DNA of 64,000 nucleotides from Ga0077548 sp035440445 (GCA_035440445.1 DAORMJ010000002.1:62001-126000), one strand, 5' to 3'. Shown: positions 1-8,385, numbered from the stretch's first letter. Numbers and translations: made by a program. Notes: a model not told the origin generated them from the letters alone.

Positions 1-173
1 AGCAGCACCAGAAAAAACAACGGCCCCACGATGGCGAACTCGATGGCGGCGACCCCTGAACGGTCGCGTAGCCAACAAGCCAGCTTGCGCTGCAGGTTTC
101 GCCATTCGTGGGACCGCCAAATCAGGGCAGAGAGCTTCGGAAACCGGGCCATGTCTTCGCCGAAAAATAGCAT
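1..173 (-). CDS. TadE-like pilus assembly protein, N-terminal part
   Basis: Only the first 57 codons are present; the gene runs off the left edge of the window. The translation has a basic stretch, then an R-S-G-V-A-A-I-E-F-A-I-V-G-P motif and a hydrophobic segment, which is the N-terminal signature of TadE/TadG-type pseudopilins of Flp/Tad pili (a processed, membrane-inserted N-terminus followed by a periplasmic part). A second in-frame ATG at 152 is also possible. It is divergent from gltX. The family call rests on the motif alone because the rest of the protein is missing. Confidence 0.6.
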   Translation of the reverse strand, partial: MLFFGEDMARFPKLSALIWRSHEWRNLQRKLACWLRDRSGVAAIEFAIVGPLFFLVL

Positions 174-327
174 ATCGTCTAAGTACAACCATAGAGAGTA
201 TCGATAACCTGTGGGTTAAATTTATGCTTGTCTCAATTTATTAGTGTGCCGGGAGAGGCGCTTTTTGGTGGCATTTCAAGGCCTTGCTGCCTAAGACCAT
301 GTGGAAGCATTTTGAGAGCCGTTCAGC

Positions 328-1680
328 ATGCCTGGCCCTATCGTTCGTTTCGCGCCGTCGCCGACGGGCCTGATCCACATCGGCAATGCCCGCACCGCGC
401 TCCTGAATGCGCTGTTTGCGCGCAAGCACGGCGGCAGCTTCATCCTGCGGCTGGACGACACCGACCGGGCGCGATCCGAGGAGCGCTTCGCAGAAGCGAT
501 CAAGCGAGACCTTGCCTGGCTTGGCATCCCGCCGGACCGGATCGAGACGCAGTCTTCGCGGATTACCCGCTACGAGGCGGCGCTGACGAAGCTGCACGAG
601 ATGGGCCGCGCCTATCCCTGCTACGAAACCGAAGAAGAGCTTGATCGCAAGCGCAAGCGTCAGCTCGGCCGTGGCCTGCCGCCCGCTTATGATCGCGCGG
701 CGCTGGCGCTGCGCGATGAGGACCGCGCGAAGCTCGAAGCCGAAGGCCGCAAGGCATATTGGCGCTTCAAGCTCGATCATCGGGTGGTGAAGTGGAACGA
801 TCTCGTGCGCGGCGAGATCGCAATCGATACCGCCTCGCTATCGGATCCGGTTGTCTGCCGCGCCGACGGCACCTGGCTCTATTCGCTGGCGTCGGTGGTC
901 GACGACATCGACATGAATGTCACGCATATCATTCGCGGCGAGGACCACATCACCAACACCGCCGCGCAACTCGATATGTTCGTGGCCCTTGGCGGCAAGG
1001 AGCCCATCTTGGCGCACCATAACCTTCTGACGCTGCCGGGCGGCGAGGGACTCTCCAAGCGTTTCGGCTCGCTGTCGCTGCAGTCGCTGCGCGAAGCGGG
1101 GCACGAAGCGCTGGCGATCGCAGCCGCAGCGGTGCTGACGGGAACCTCGCTTGCCGTCGAGCCCGTCGAAAACCTCGATGCGCTCGCTGAAAAGATCGAT
1201 TTCAAGAAGATTTCGCACGGGCCTGCGCGCTTCGATCCGGCAGACCTCGATGGCTTGACCGCGCGGACGCTGCACGGCGCTTCTTATGCTGCGATGGCAG
1301 GACGCCTCGAAGAACTCGGCGTCAGTGGCGGCGAGAAGTTCTGGCTCGCCGTGCGCGGAAATCTTTCGCGATTTCACGACGCCAAAGAATGGTGGGACGT
1401 GGTTTCCGCGCCGCTCGCGCCGAAGAGCATCGAGAGCGACCGCGAATTCCTGAAGCTCGCCGAGACCCTGCTGCCCGCAGAGCCATGGGGCGAAAAGGTC
1501 TGGGATGAATGGCTTGCTGCGATCAAGCAGGCTTCCAGCCGCAAGGGGCGGGAGCTTTTCCACCCGCTCAGGATCGCACTCACGGGCCGCGAGAACGGGC
1601 CGGAATTGCGTGCACTGTTGCCGTTGATNNNNNNNNNNNNAGCGCGCGCGGCCGCAAGGCTGCGCGGCGAGGCCGCCTGA
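328..1680 (+). CDS. gltX: glutamate--tRNA ligase (12-N gap near the 3' end)
   Basis: Class I aminoacyl-tRNA synthetase that charges tRNA with glutamate in the cytoplasm. The N-terminus carries F-A-P-S-P-T-G with the HIGH-type motif H17-I-G-N, and the KMSKS-type loop is L242-S-K-R. The length of about 450 residues fits bacterial GltX. A run of 12 N at 1629-1640 lies about 13 codons before the stop; the frame is kept across it, so the tail probably reads correctly. Many alphaproteobacteria carry two GltX paralogues, and which one this is, or whether it also charges tRNA-Gln, cannot be told here. It is convergent with the DUF2865 gene, only 4 bases apart. Confidence 0.93.
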   Translation: MPGPIVRFAPSPTGLIHIGNARTALLNALFARKHGGSFILRLDDTDRARSEERFAEAIKRDLAWLGIPPDRIETQSSRITRYEAALTKLHEMGRAYPCYETEEELDRKRKRQLGRGLPPAYDRAALALRDEDRAKLEAEGRKAYWRFKLDHRVVKWNDLVRGEIAIDTASLSDPVVCRADGTWLYSLASVVDDIDMNVTHIIRGEDHITNTAAQLDMFVALGGKEPILAHHNLLTLPGGEGLSKRFGSLSLQSLREAGHEALAIAAAAVLTGTSLAVEPVENLDALAEKIDFKKISHGPARFDPADLDGLTARTLHGASYAAMAGRLEELGVSGGEKFWLAVRGNLSRFHDAKEWWDVVSAPLAPKSIESDREFLKLAETLLPAEPWGEKVWDEWLAAIKQASSRKGRELFHPLRIALTGRENGPELRALLPLXXXXXARAAARLRGEAA

Positions 1681-1684
1681 TAAA

Positions 1685-2818
1685 TCAGCGAACCGGATAG
1701 AACTGCGGGCCGACCACGCGCACCTTGCGCTTGCCGTCCGGCGTCGTCTGCGCGGCGGGCGGCGTTTGTGCCGGCGTTTCGAACACGGAGTTCGGCGCGT
1801 TCTTCTGTTGCGGCTGCGCGAGCGGGCCGATCTTTGGTTGCGAAAGCTGTTTCGCGCGCTGCTCGGTGACGATGATGTCGCCGCGCCGGATGGTCTGGTC
1901 CTGCCCCAGCGCTTCCGCCCAGGTCTGGCCCGGACCGCGGCACGAGCAACTCGGATTGTATTCGGTGCGATACTTGAACGCGTTCGGCATCGCCGAATAA
2001 AGCTGGCCGGAGAGCGACACCGCCTGCTGAATATCCTGACCCGGATTGGTGTAGGTATAGAGCGAAACTTCCGCCGCCGGGCACTGGCGCTTGCAGAGCG
2101 CCTCGTCTTCGCCGAAGCGCGACTGCACCGTCGAGAAACTCACCGGGAAGAAGGCGCCGTCGCACATCCGCACGCAGACCGTGCGGAAACCAGCACCTTC
2201 CGGCATCGTATTCGGGTTCACATCCGCCGGGGTTTCGTCGTTGCTGCCGAACAGCTGCTCGAGGAAGCCACGCGGGCGCGAAGGCGGCAGCGCCACGTTG
2301 CGGTACTGCGGACCGCAGTTGTTCTGGTTCAGCGAGATCAGAATCTGGCGGCGCTGCAGGTCGCGGGTGTAGTTCGCGTCCGAATTGCCGCCGCGGATCT
2401 GCGAAAGCTCCTGCTGCATGCGGTCGAGGTTGGCGCGCATGCGGTCGATCTGCGGCTCCAGCGCGTTGCACTGCTCCGGCCGCTGGCTGCCGCCGAAAAT
2501 AAAGAAGCCGCGGCGCTCGCAGCCGAGGCGGCGCGCGGTATTGATCGCGTTGTCGAGTTCCTGCCGCTGCTTGACGATAGCGTCTTCGTAGCGGCCGACC
2601 TGTTCGCCGGTGGCACCTGTCGGTCCGCGGTTGATCTGCGCAAGCGCGGCTTCGAGCCGCTGGCAGGTCGGATTCGCGGTATTGGTCTGCGGCTGCTGAT
2701 AGGTCGGCGGCGGCGGTGCGTTCGGCACGTTCGCAGGCGGCAGGGGCTGCGCCATCGCCGCGCCCGTAAGCGAAGCAATCGCCGCCACCAAAAGTCCAAA
2801 ACGCCGCTCGATACGCAT
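1685..2818 (-). CDS. DUF2865 domain-containing secreted protein
   Basis: A 377-residue protein with a signal peptide (M-R-I-E-R-R then a hydrophobic stretch ending A-A-M-A-Q-P). The central part has a helical region (about residues 60-150) with regular Q/R/D spacing, and the C-terminal half has the cysteine-bearing DUF2865 core (C-V-R-M-C-D-G-A-F-F-P, later C-K-R-Q-C and C-S-C-R-G-P-G). The C-terminal tail is rich in P, Q and T. The reading frame stays open to 3154, but the start at 2818 is chosen because of the signal peptide. The family is widespread in Bradyrhizobium-like bacteria and its function is unknown; periplasmic location is inferred. Confidence 0.8.
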   Translation of the reverse strand: MRIERRFGLLVAAIASLTGAAMAQPLPPANVPNAPPPPTYQQPQTNTANPTCQRLEAALAQINRGPTGATGEQVGRYEDAIVKQRQELDNAINTARRLGCERRGFFIFGGSQRPEQCNALEPQIDRMRANLDRMQQELSQIRGGNSDANYTRDLQRRQILISLNQNNCGPQYRNVALPPSRPRGFLEQLFGSNDETPADVNPNTMPEGAGFRTVCVRMCDGAFFPVSFSTVQSRFGEDEALCKRQCPAAEVSLYTYTNPGQDIQQAVSLSGQLYSAMPNAFKYRTEYNPSCSCRGPGQTWAEALGQDQTIRRGDIIVTEQRAKQLSQPKIGPLAQPQQKNAPNSVFETPAQTPPAAQTTPDGKRKVRVVGPQFYPVR

Positions 2819-2948
2819 GAATCGGTCCGCCTTACCCGATGGATTCGCGCTAAAACACAGAATATCGTGACCGAATGATGATGGCGAGGCTGGATCGCGC
2901 CCCGCCGCAGCCTGTGGGCATCGGAACCCTCTCGCCGCAGTGGCGGGG

Positions 2949-3578
2949 TTACTCCGCGTCGGGCTGGACCGCCGGAGCGGCCGCGGCAAAGGCCGGGTGA
3001 TTCTGTGCGGCAGCGTCCGCCGCCACGATCTTCGGGAACCGGTCCATCCCCACCTTGTAGCGGCGCGCATTGAAGACCTGCGGCACGAGGCAGATGTCGG
3101 CGAGCGTCGGCTGCGCCCCGAAGCAGAACGGCGCGGGCGAAATGATCTGCTCAAGTGCCGAGAAGCCGGTCTTGATCCAGTGCCGCGTCCAGCGATCGAC
3201 CGTCTCGAGGTCCAGGCCGAGCGTTTTCAGCATGTAGTTGCGCGGACCGGTATTGCCGAGCGGATGAATATCCATCGCGATCAGATCGGCGGCCGCGCGC
3301 ACTTTCGCGCGTTCGAGCGGATCGGTCGGCAGCAGCGGCGGATGCGGATGCACCTCGTCGAGATAATTGATGATCGCAAGCGACTGGATCAGCATCTCGC
3401 CGCTGTCGAGCTTCAACGCGGGCACGCGCGCCTGCGGGTTCAGCGCGACGAATGCCGCCTCGGTGTGCTTGCCCTGCACAAGGTGAATGGGAACGGTGTC
3501 GTAGCTGATGCCTTTCAGCGCCAGCGCAATACGGACCCGATAGCTCGCCGAAGAACGGAAGTAGGAATAAAGCTGCAT
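2949..3578 (-). CDS. maiA: maleylacetoacetate isomerase (GST superfamily, zeta-like)
   Basis: A 209-residue protein of the zeta-class glutathione transferase family, which turns maleylacetoacetate into fumarylacetoacetate in homogentisate (tyrosine/phenylalanine) breakdown. The N-terminus M-Q-L-Y-S-Y-F-R-S-S-A-S-Y-R-V-R-I-A-L matches the family's SSCxWRVRIAL motif, with Ala in place of Cys and Tyr for Trp. The later H-P-L-G-N-T-G-P-R-N and the C-terminal L-A-D-I-C-L-V-P-Q also fit. The start at 3578 is preferred over 3596 because it begins at the glutathione-binding strand. No homogentisate dioxygenase or fumarylacetoacetase is adjacent, so the pathway assignment is by family only. Confidence 0.8.
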   Translation of the reverse strand: MQLYSYFRSSASYRVRIALALKGISYDTVPIHLVQGKHTEAAFVALNPQARVPALKLDSGEMLIQSLAIINYLDEVHPHPPLLPTDPLERAKVRAAADLIAMDIHPLGNTGPRNYMLKTLGLDLETVDRWTRHWIKTGFSALEQIISPAPFCFGAQPTLADICLVPQVFNARRYKVGMDRFPKIVAADAAAQNHPAFAAAAPAVQPDAE

Positions 3579-3608
3579 GAGTAATTCATCGCACACCCGC
3601 AGCGATAT

Positions 3609-4286
3609 TCAAGCAGCCGCCTGTGCAAAGCGCAGCACGGCATATTGTGCATAGCCGCGAAAGATGCGCTCGAAGTGAAGTTCGGCGCCGTGATAGTCGG
3701 CGAGCGCCTGCAGTTGCAGTTCGAGATCGCGCCGCGGGCTGACGTCGAACGCCTGCAGCCATCGTTGCAAGCCGCGGCCGAACCATCGCGGCAGGCGCTC
3801 CTGATCGCCGAAATCGACAACATGCAGTTCGCCATGCGGCGCCAGCACCGAAACCGCGCGTTCCAGCACCGCGCGCCAGACCGGAATCATCGAGAGGCTG
3901 TAGGAGATGAACACGCGCTCGAAACGCTCGACGCCAAACAACTGCTTCGGATCGAACGCCGCCGCATCCGCGCAGGCGATCTCGATCGCGTCGCCGAGTT
4001 TTTCTCGGGCGATGTTCGCAGCCGCCGTCGCAAGCATCTCGGCGGAGATGTCGATTCCGAAGAATTCGGCATCCGGATAGCGCTTGGCGGCGACGATCAG
4101 GTTGCGCGCGGTGCCGCAGCCGATCTCGAGCACGCGCATGTCGTTTCGCGCATGAAGCCCGCGGATCATGCCGTCACGGCCGAGCAGATAGAACTTGCGC
4201 GAAAAATCATAGATGCGCCGCTGGCGGCGGTACATCCGGTTCATGCGCGCGGCAGCATGCGCGCTTTCGTTGGTTGCGAGCGTCAT
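3609..4286 (-). CDS. btaB: betaine lipid N-methyltransferase BtaB
   Basis: A 225-residue SAM-dependent methyltransferase with motif I V-L-E-I-G-C-G-T-A-R (residues 52-61). In the known pathway BtaB adds three methyl groups to diacylglyceryl-homoserine to give DGTS, a phosphorus-free membrane lipid. The N-terminal M-N-R-M-Y-R-R-Q-R-R-I-Y-D-F-S-R is typical of BtaB. Its ATG at 4286 overlaps the TGA of btaA (ATGA, 4283-4286), so the two are translationally coupled. The downstream maiA starts 30 bases further on and may be read through. Confidence 0.88.
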   Translation of the reverse strand: MTLATNESAHAAARMNRMYRRQRRIYDFSRKFYLLGRDGMIRGLHARNDMRVLEIGCGTARNLIVAAKRYPDAEFFGIDISAEMLATAAANIAREKLGDAIEIACADAAAFDPKQLFGVERFERVFISYSLSMIPVWRAVLERAVSVLAPHGELHVVDFGDQERLPRWFGRGLQRWLQAFDVSPRRDLELQLQALADYHGAELHFERIFRGYAQYAVLRFAQAAA

Positions 4287-5509
4287 TTGAGAACGTAAAG
4301 GTGAAAGCCGCCATAGATCGCGGAACGATCGCGCGCCGTGTAAGCGGCGGATTCGGCTGCGCGATATTCCCATCGGTCGAGAATTTCACCGGCGACGCGG
4401 CCCGGCAGCAAGGACGGCTTCGCGGCTGTCCGGAAAATCCCCCGCGCACCGGGCTTCGCCGTCCGCGTGATTTCCTTCCAGAGCGCATTCAGTTGTGCGT
4501 CGCTCATCCAGTCTTGCGCATCGAGCAGAATGTAGCGGTCGTGCGATGCGTCGTCCTGCGTTTCGAGATGCTCGGTGAAGGAGCGGTTAAGCACCTCGAC
4601 GCGCGAGGAACGTTGACTAATGAGATCGAAATTGTCGCGCCGGAGATAAGGCGGCAGCGCTCCGCGCTCTTCGCGCGAATAGCCGCGGCCAAAAGCCTGC
4701 CACGCAAAATAATTGTCATCGAGTTTGAACCCGCAGGACAGCCGCTCCAGCCGCTCATAAACGACCGCCGCGACATCGCCGTTGCCGGCACCGGCCAGCG
4801 CCTCGTATTGCGACGGCGGAATGCCGAGACCGAACAGCGAGAATTGCCGCGCCAGCAGCCAGCGCACCATGCGCCGGTCGAACAGCGGCGCAAGCATGGT
4901 TGCGAAATAGGCCTGTTGCTCTTCGAGCGTTCTTGCTTGCAGAAGCTCGCGCGGATTGACGCCGTGCAGGCGTGCGATCACGTGGCCGAAGCCGATGCAG
5001 CGTCCGAGCAACCCGTATCGATAAAAGTTGCTGGCGAAAATTCCGATCCGCCGTCTGCCGATCCCGTAGCGGCGCTCTTCCCAGTAGCCTCGCGTCTTCT
5101 CGTCGAGATGCGGCGCGAGAAAGCGGTCATAGGCCGCGACGTTGGTTTTGTCGCTGGCTTCGCCGAAGAAGCGATAGAACTCGTGCCATGAAGGCAACCG
5201 GGCCGCGGCAGCGAGCTTGAGCTTGTTCAGCGCGACATGCGCCGGGTTGAGATCGAGCGCGGTGATCCGCGCGGGATCTGCGGTGAGGTACGAAAGCACG
5301 TTGCATCCGCCCGATGCGATGGCAACCACGTGGCTCTGCGGCGTGATCGCAAGCGCATCCATGTCGACTTCGGGGTCTTCCCAGATTTGCGGATAGACCA
5401 GCCGCTGAAAGAGCGATGCGAAGACCGCGTTCAACAGATTGGCGGGTGTAAGCGAGCGGCGAAAGCCGACCGCGTTCCGCAGCCGCGCGGATACGGTAAT
5501 CTCAGCCAA
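4283..5509 (-). CDS. btaA: S-adenosylmethionine:diacylglycerol 3-amino-3-carboxypropyltransferase BtaA
   Basis: A 408-residue DUF3419 protein that moves the 3-amino-3-carboxypropyl group of SAM onto diacylglycerol, the first step to the betaine lipid DGTS. Signature pieces are Q-R-L-V-Y-P-Q-I-W-E-D-P-E-V-D (residues 35-49) and the SAM-binding loop V-A-I-A-S-G-G-C-N-V-L-S-Y-L (62-75). No ATG lies in a suitable place; the start is TTG at 5509, supported by GAGGG about 7 bases upstream. Together with btaB this is a complete two-gene betaine-lipid pathway, and the Pho-box-like site 55 bases upstream fits its known induction by phosphate starvation in rhizobia. Confidence 0.9.
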   Translation of the reverse strand: MAEITVSARLRNAVGFRRSLTPANLLNAVFASLFQRLVYPQIWEDPEVDMDALAITPQSHVVAIASGGCNVLSYLTADPARITALDLNPAHVALNKLKLAAAARLPSWHEFYRFFGEASDKTNVAAYDRFLAPHLDEKTRGYWEERRYGIGRRRIGIFASNFYRYGLLGRCIGFGHVIARLHGVNPRELLQARTLEEQQAYFATMLAPLFDRRMVRWLLARQFSLFGLGIPPSQYEALAGAGNGDVAAVVYERLERLSCGFKLDDNYFAWQAFGRGYSREERGALPPYLRRDNFDLISQRSSRVEVLNRSFTEHLETQDDASHDRYILLDAQDWMSDAQLNALWKEITRTAKPGARGIFRTAAKPSLLPGRVAGEILDRWEYRAAESAAYTARDRSAIYGGFHLYVLK

Positions 5510-5563
5510 GTGATGTCCCTCAACGGAATCGGGTTGTTTTCTTTTCCGTCTAAAGGACGCCCG

Positions 5564-5581
5564 GTGTCAGTTTGACGACAG
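5564..5581 (-). promoter_or_regulatory. putative Pho box upstream of btaA
   Basis: On the minus strand the sequence is CTGTCGT-CAAA-CTGACAC, two heptamers at 11-base spacing against the Pho box CTGTCAT-N4-CTGTCAT (6/7 and 5/7 matches, AT-rich spacer). It lies between the PaiB stop and the btaA start, ending 55 bases before the TTG start. A TTTAGA that could act as -10 follows at 5554-5549, 9 bases after the box, which is the usual layout where PhoB replaces the -35 element. Confidence 0.55.
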
Positions 5582-5602
5582 CAGCAAAACGGCGCGCAGG
5601 CG

Positions 5603-6247
5603 TTAGTCGCGCTTCATCCGCGCCTTGACCGCTTCCGCGACCGCGCGATCGCCCGCGCGCGGCGAGGGCGACAAGGCGGAAACCACGCCTTCCCGGTCGG
5701 GCAGGGACCGGTTCTGACTGAGCTTCGCCTTGCCCTCGATCTTCTCGACATGCAGCCGCACGCCGACGATGCCTTTGATCTGGCGCGCGATGAAATCATC
5801 CGGCGCGTCGGAAACCTGCCACGGCGTTTCGAAGCCTGCCTCGAAACGATTGGTGAGCATTTCGACCTGTTCGCGCAGCGCATCCGCATCTTCGAAGATT
5901 TCGAGGCGGCCGCTTGCCACGATCATCGAATAATTCCACGTCGGAACGACCTTGCCGTGCTCTTGTTTCGATGCGTACCAGCCCGGCGAAACGTAAGCGT
6001 CCTCGCCCATGAAAAGCGCAAGCGCGGGCTTGGAAAGATCGCTCTCCTGCCACTGCGGATTGCCGCGCGCGAGATGGCCGGCGATCACGCCATAAGGCGC
6101 GGCACCGGCATCGTAGATGATCGGAAGGTTGCTCACGATCGGGCCGTTCGCGCCGACGGAGATAAGCGTTGCCAATCCCGACGCCGCGATTTGCGCCTGC
6201 AGCGCCGGTAAATCGTTCTCGCGAAATGCGGGTGGATTATAGAGCAT
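5603..6247 (-). CDS. FMN-binding negative transcriptional regulator, PaiB-like
   Basis: A 214-residue PaiB-family protein with a split-barrel FMN-binding fold. The start M-L-Y-N-P-P-A-F-R-E-N-D and the middle V-S-P-G-W-Y-A-S-K-Q with V-V-P-T-W-N-Y are family hallmarks; the C-terminal M-K-R-D ends a basic segment. PaiB proteins were named from negative regulation in Bacillus, but many members may be flavin-binding enzymes. The start lies 2 bases downstream of the marR stop, so the two probably share one mRNA and the pair may respond to the same signal. Confidence 0.8.
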   Translation of the reverse strand: MLYNPPAFRENDLPALQAQIAASGLATLISVGANGPIVSNLPIIYDAGAAPYGVIAGHLARGNPQWQESDLSKPALALFMGEDAYVSPGWYASKQEHGKVVPTWNYSMIVASGRLEIFEDADALREQVEMLTNRFEAGFETPWQVSDAPDDFIARQIKGIVGVRLHVEKIEGKAKLSQNRSLPDREGVVSALSPSPRAGDRAVAEAVKARMKRD

Positions 6248-6249
6248 GA

Positions 6250-6741
6250 CTAGTCCGGCAATTCCGCTGCGGTATCTGCAAGCGAAGCCGCGCGCGCGGT
6301 CACGGTGTCGAGCACGCGCTCGAACGCCGCGCGGTCTTCCGCCGAGACTTCACCGAACATGCGCTGGGACAGCGCCTGCGCGGCGGGCGCGATGGATTCA
6401 TAGACTTCGATGCCGACAGGACTCAGCGAGAGAAACGCCTCGCGCTTGTCTTCGCGGTTGGCGCGTTTGGCGAGCATCTTCTTTTTGTTGAGCGTTGCGA
6501 CCGCGCGCGAAACCTTGGTCTTGTGCATATGGCTGCGCGCGCCGATCTGTTTCGCGGTCATGGTGCCGAATTCGCCGAGCTGGGCGATCACGCGCCACTC
6601 CGCGATGCCGATGCTGTATTTGGTTGCGTAGGTCCGTGCGGTTGCCTGGCTGACGNNNNNNNNNNCCGCCACCACCAGCCGGTAGGGCAGGAAGTCCTCC
6701 AGCCGCAGGACGTAGCCTTCCTTGTTTGACACTGGTTTCAT
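6250..6741 (-). CDS. MarR family transcriptional regulator (10-N gap near the N-terminus)
   Basis: A 163-residue winged-helix regulator. After an N-terminal helix there is S-I-G-I-A-E-W-R-V-I-A-Q-L-G, then the recognition helix region S-H-M-H-K-T-K-V-S-R-A-V and the wing R-A-N-R-E-D-K-R-E-A-F, all typical of MarR. Ten N at 6656-6665 hide about three residues but keep the frame. It is divergent from the MBL-fold/flavin monooxygenase operon, and a dyad in the intergenic region overlaps its start codon and both predicted -10 boxes, so it likely represses itself and that operon. The inducer, probably an aromatic acid or phenol, is an inference from the neighbours. Confidence 0.85.
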   Translation of the reverse strand: MKPVSNKEGYVLRLEDFLPYRLVVAXXXXVSQATARTYATKYSIGIAEWRVIAQLGEFGTMTAKQIGARSHMHKTKVSRAVATLNKKKMLAKRANREDKREAFLSLSPVGIEVYESIAPAAQALSQRMFGEVSAEDRAAFERVLDTVTARAASLADTAAELPD

Positions 6742-6778
6742 TTGTAACTATTTTGCATGGAAGCGCCGCACGTGGCAA
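6726..6778. promoter_or_regulatory. overlapping divergent promoters and operator-like dyad between marR and the MBL/monooxygenase operon
   Basis: Plus strand: TTGACA (6726-6731), 17-base spacer, TATTTT (6749-6754), start expected near 6761. Minus strand: TTGCCA (6778-6773), 17-base spacer, CAAAAT (6755-6750), which would put the marR transcript start within a few bases of its ATG at 6741 (near-leaderless). The two -10 boxes overlap. A 27-base imperfect palindrome (6736-6762), with outer halves TTtCAT and ATGgAA, is centred on them. A MarR dimer bound there would block both promoters. Confidence 0.45.
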
Positions 6779-6933
6779 CCGTGCGAGAATAAACAATAAC
6801 GCGGACAAGCGCGAAGGGGAGGCCAGCCGCTACGTGTCGTCATCGTTTGGAGCCGCGATCGAGCGGCGTCCTGCGCTTGATGAAGCTGCCGGCACCGCCC
6901 ATTCGGAATATTCGAAGATGGAGTGAAACCACA

Positions 6934-7881
6934 ATGGCAACTTTCGCGTCGACGGGCGATCTCACGGAAAAGAACGTCACCTTCGAGGAGATCGGCAACG
7001 ATCTCTATGCCTTCACCGCGGAAGGCGATCCCAACTCCGGGATTATCGTCGGCGACGACGGCGTGATGGTCATCGATGCGCAGGCGACACCCGTCATGGC
7101 GAAGGACGTTATCGAGCGCGTCAAGAAAGTAACCGACAAGCCCATCACCCATGTTCTGCTCACGCACTACCACGCGGTGCGGGTGCTCGGTGCTTCTGCC
7201 TATAACGCAAAAGCGATTCTGGCCTCCGATGCCACGCGCGACCTGATCGTGGAGCGCGGCAAGCAGGACATGGATTCGGAGATTGGCCGTTTTCCGCGTC
7301 TGTTTCGCGCGGAGGAATCGATCCCCGGCCTGACCTGGCCGACGATCACTTTCCCGAGCGAACTGACGGTCTGGCTCGGCAAGCGTGAAGTGAAAATCCG
7401 TCATCTTGGCCGCGGTCACACCGCCGGCGACGTGGTCGCTTATGTCCCGGATGCCAACGTCGTCTTCTCCGGCGATCTCGTCGAGTATCACTCGGCCTGT
7501 TACTGCGGCGATGCGCATTTGAAAGACTGGCCGCAGACCTTGAACAACCTCGCCGGACTTGGCGCAAAGGCGCTGGTGCCCGGCCGCGGTGCCGCGCTGA
7601 AGAGCGCCTCGCAGGTACAGGACGGCATCAAGCTCACCCGCGCGTTTTTGTCCGACCTTTACGAAAGCGTCGCGCCGGTCGCGCAAAAAGGCGGGTCGCT
7701 GAAGGATGCTTGGAGTGCGGCGCGCGCCGCGATGGACACAAAATATGCCTCTTTCGCCATTTACGAGCATTGCATGCCGTTCAACGTTTCGCGCGCCTAT
7801 GACGAGGCCCGGGGGATCGACCATCCGGTGATCTGGACTGCCGAGCGGGATCGCGAGATGTGGAGCGCATTACAGAGCTAG
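6934..7881 (+). CDS. metallo-beta-lactamase-fold protein with altered metal ligands
   Basis: A 315-residue MBL-fold protein. The first metal motif, normally HxHxDH, reads H78-Y-H80-A-V-R83, so the Asp and the last His are replaced. The later G-H-T-A-G-D and F-S-G-D are kept, but the final P-G-H-G motif reads P-G-R-G. At most one metal site seems complete, so the reaction may differ from classical hydrolases. I recall the same H-Y-H-A-V-R and P-G-R-G pattern in related rhizobial proteins, which argues against damage. It is the first gene of an operon with a secreted protein, a flavin monooxygenase and DUF2783; the start at 6934 is chosen over the longer frame from 6847 because the fold begins there. 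Confidence 0.75.
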   Translation: MATFASTGDLTEKNVTFEEIGNDLYAFTAEGDPNSGIIVGDDGVMVIDAQATPVMAKDVIERVKKVTDKPITHVLLTHYHAVRVLGASAYNAKAILASDATRDLIVERGKQDMDSEIGRFPRLFRAEESIPGLTWPTITFPSELTVWLGKREVKIRHLGRGHTAGDVVAYVPDANVVFSGDLVEYHSACYCGDAHLKDWPQTLNNLAGLGAKALVPGRGAALKSASQVQDGIKLTRAFLSDLYESVAPVAQKGGSLKDAWSAARAAMDTKYASFAIYEHCMPFNVSRAYDEARGIDHPVIWTAERDREMWSALQS

Positions 7882-7899
7882 AATCGGAGTGAGGGCTGC

Positions 7900-8358
7900 A
7901 TGCGTTCGCTGTTTATCGTTTTCATCTCGATCGTGTTGTCCGCGCCTGTGCTGGCGCAGACGCAGGCGCCGAAAAGCCGTGAGGAGTTGATGCTGCAGAC
8001 GCAGCGGATGGCGCTCGAAAATATTCAGTCGGCGCGATGCGGCGCGGACCGTTGCGCGCCCGCGACGGAAGAAGAGAAGAAGAATCTCCCACTCTCGCTC
8101 ACCGAGACCAGTCAGGTGTTCGGCCGCGGAATTTTTTCGGGCGGTGCTGCGGCCTGCGGCATCGACTGGAATAAACGTAACTACGAGCCGATGATGGCTT
8201 ATTGGCGCAAGCAGAAGAAAACCGAGCGCCAGCTTGCGCTGATCAGCGTGATCCATGGCCTCGTGATGCAGCAGATCCTGAACAAGTTTTCGGGGGCCGA
8301 AGGCTGCCCACCCGAGATGAAGCAGGACGTCGAATCCAAGATCGACTTCAAGCCGTAA
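7900..8358 (+). CDS. hypothetical secreted cysteine-containing protein
   Basis: A 152-residue protein that I do not recognise. It has a clear signal peptide (M-R-S-L-F-I-V-F-I-S-I-V-L-S-A-P-V-L-A-Q), then a hydrophilic part with four cysteines (A-R-C-G-A-D-R-C-A-P, A-A-C-G-I-D-W, E-G-C-P-P-E-M) that could form disulfides in the periplasm. It lies 18 bases after the MBL-fold gene and 27 bases before the flavin monooxygenase, so it is probably co-transcribed with them. A helper role for that pathway is possible but not shown. Confidence 0.6.
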   Translation: MRSLFIVFISIVLSAPVLAQTQAPKSREELMLQTQRMALENIQSARCGADRCAPATEEEKKNLPLSLTETSQVFGRGIFSGGAAACGIDWNKRNYEPMMAYWRKQKKTERQLALISVIHGLVMQQILNKFSGAEGCPPEMKQDVESKIDFKP

Positions 8359-8385
8359 GCGTTTTCCTGTCGCGGTGCCGGACCC

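Noticed and set aside
1685..3154. Longer form of the DUF2865 protein starting at 3154
   Set aside because: The extension overlaps maiA and is low-complexity; a clear signal peptide starts at 2818.
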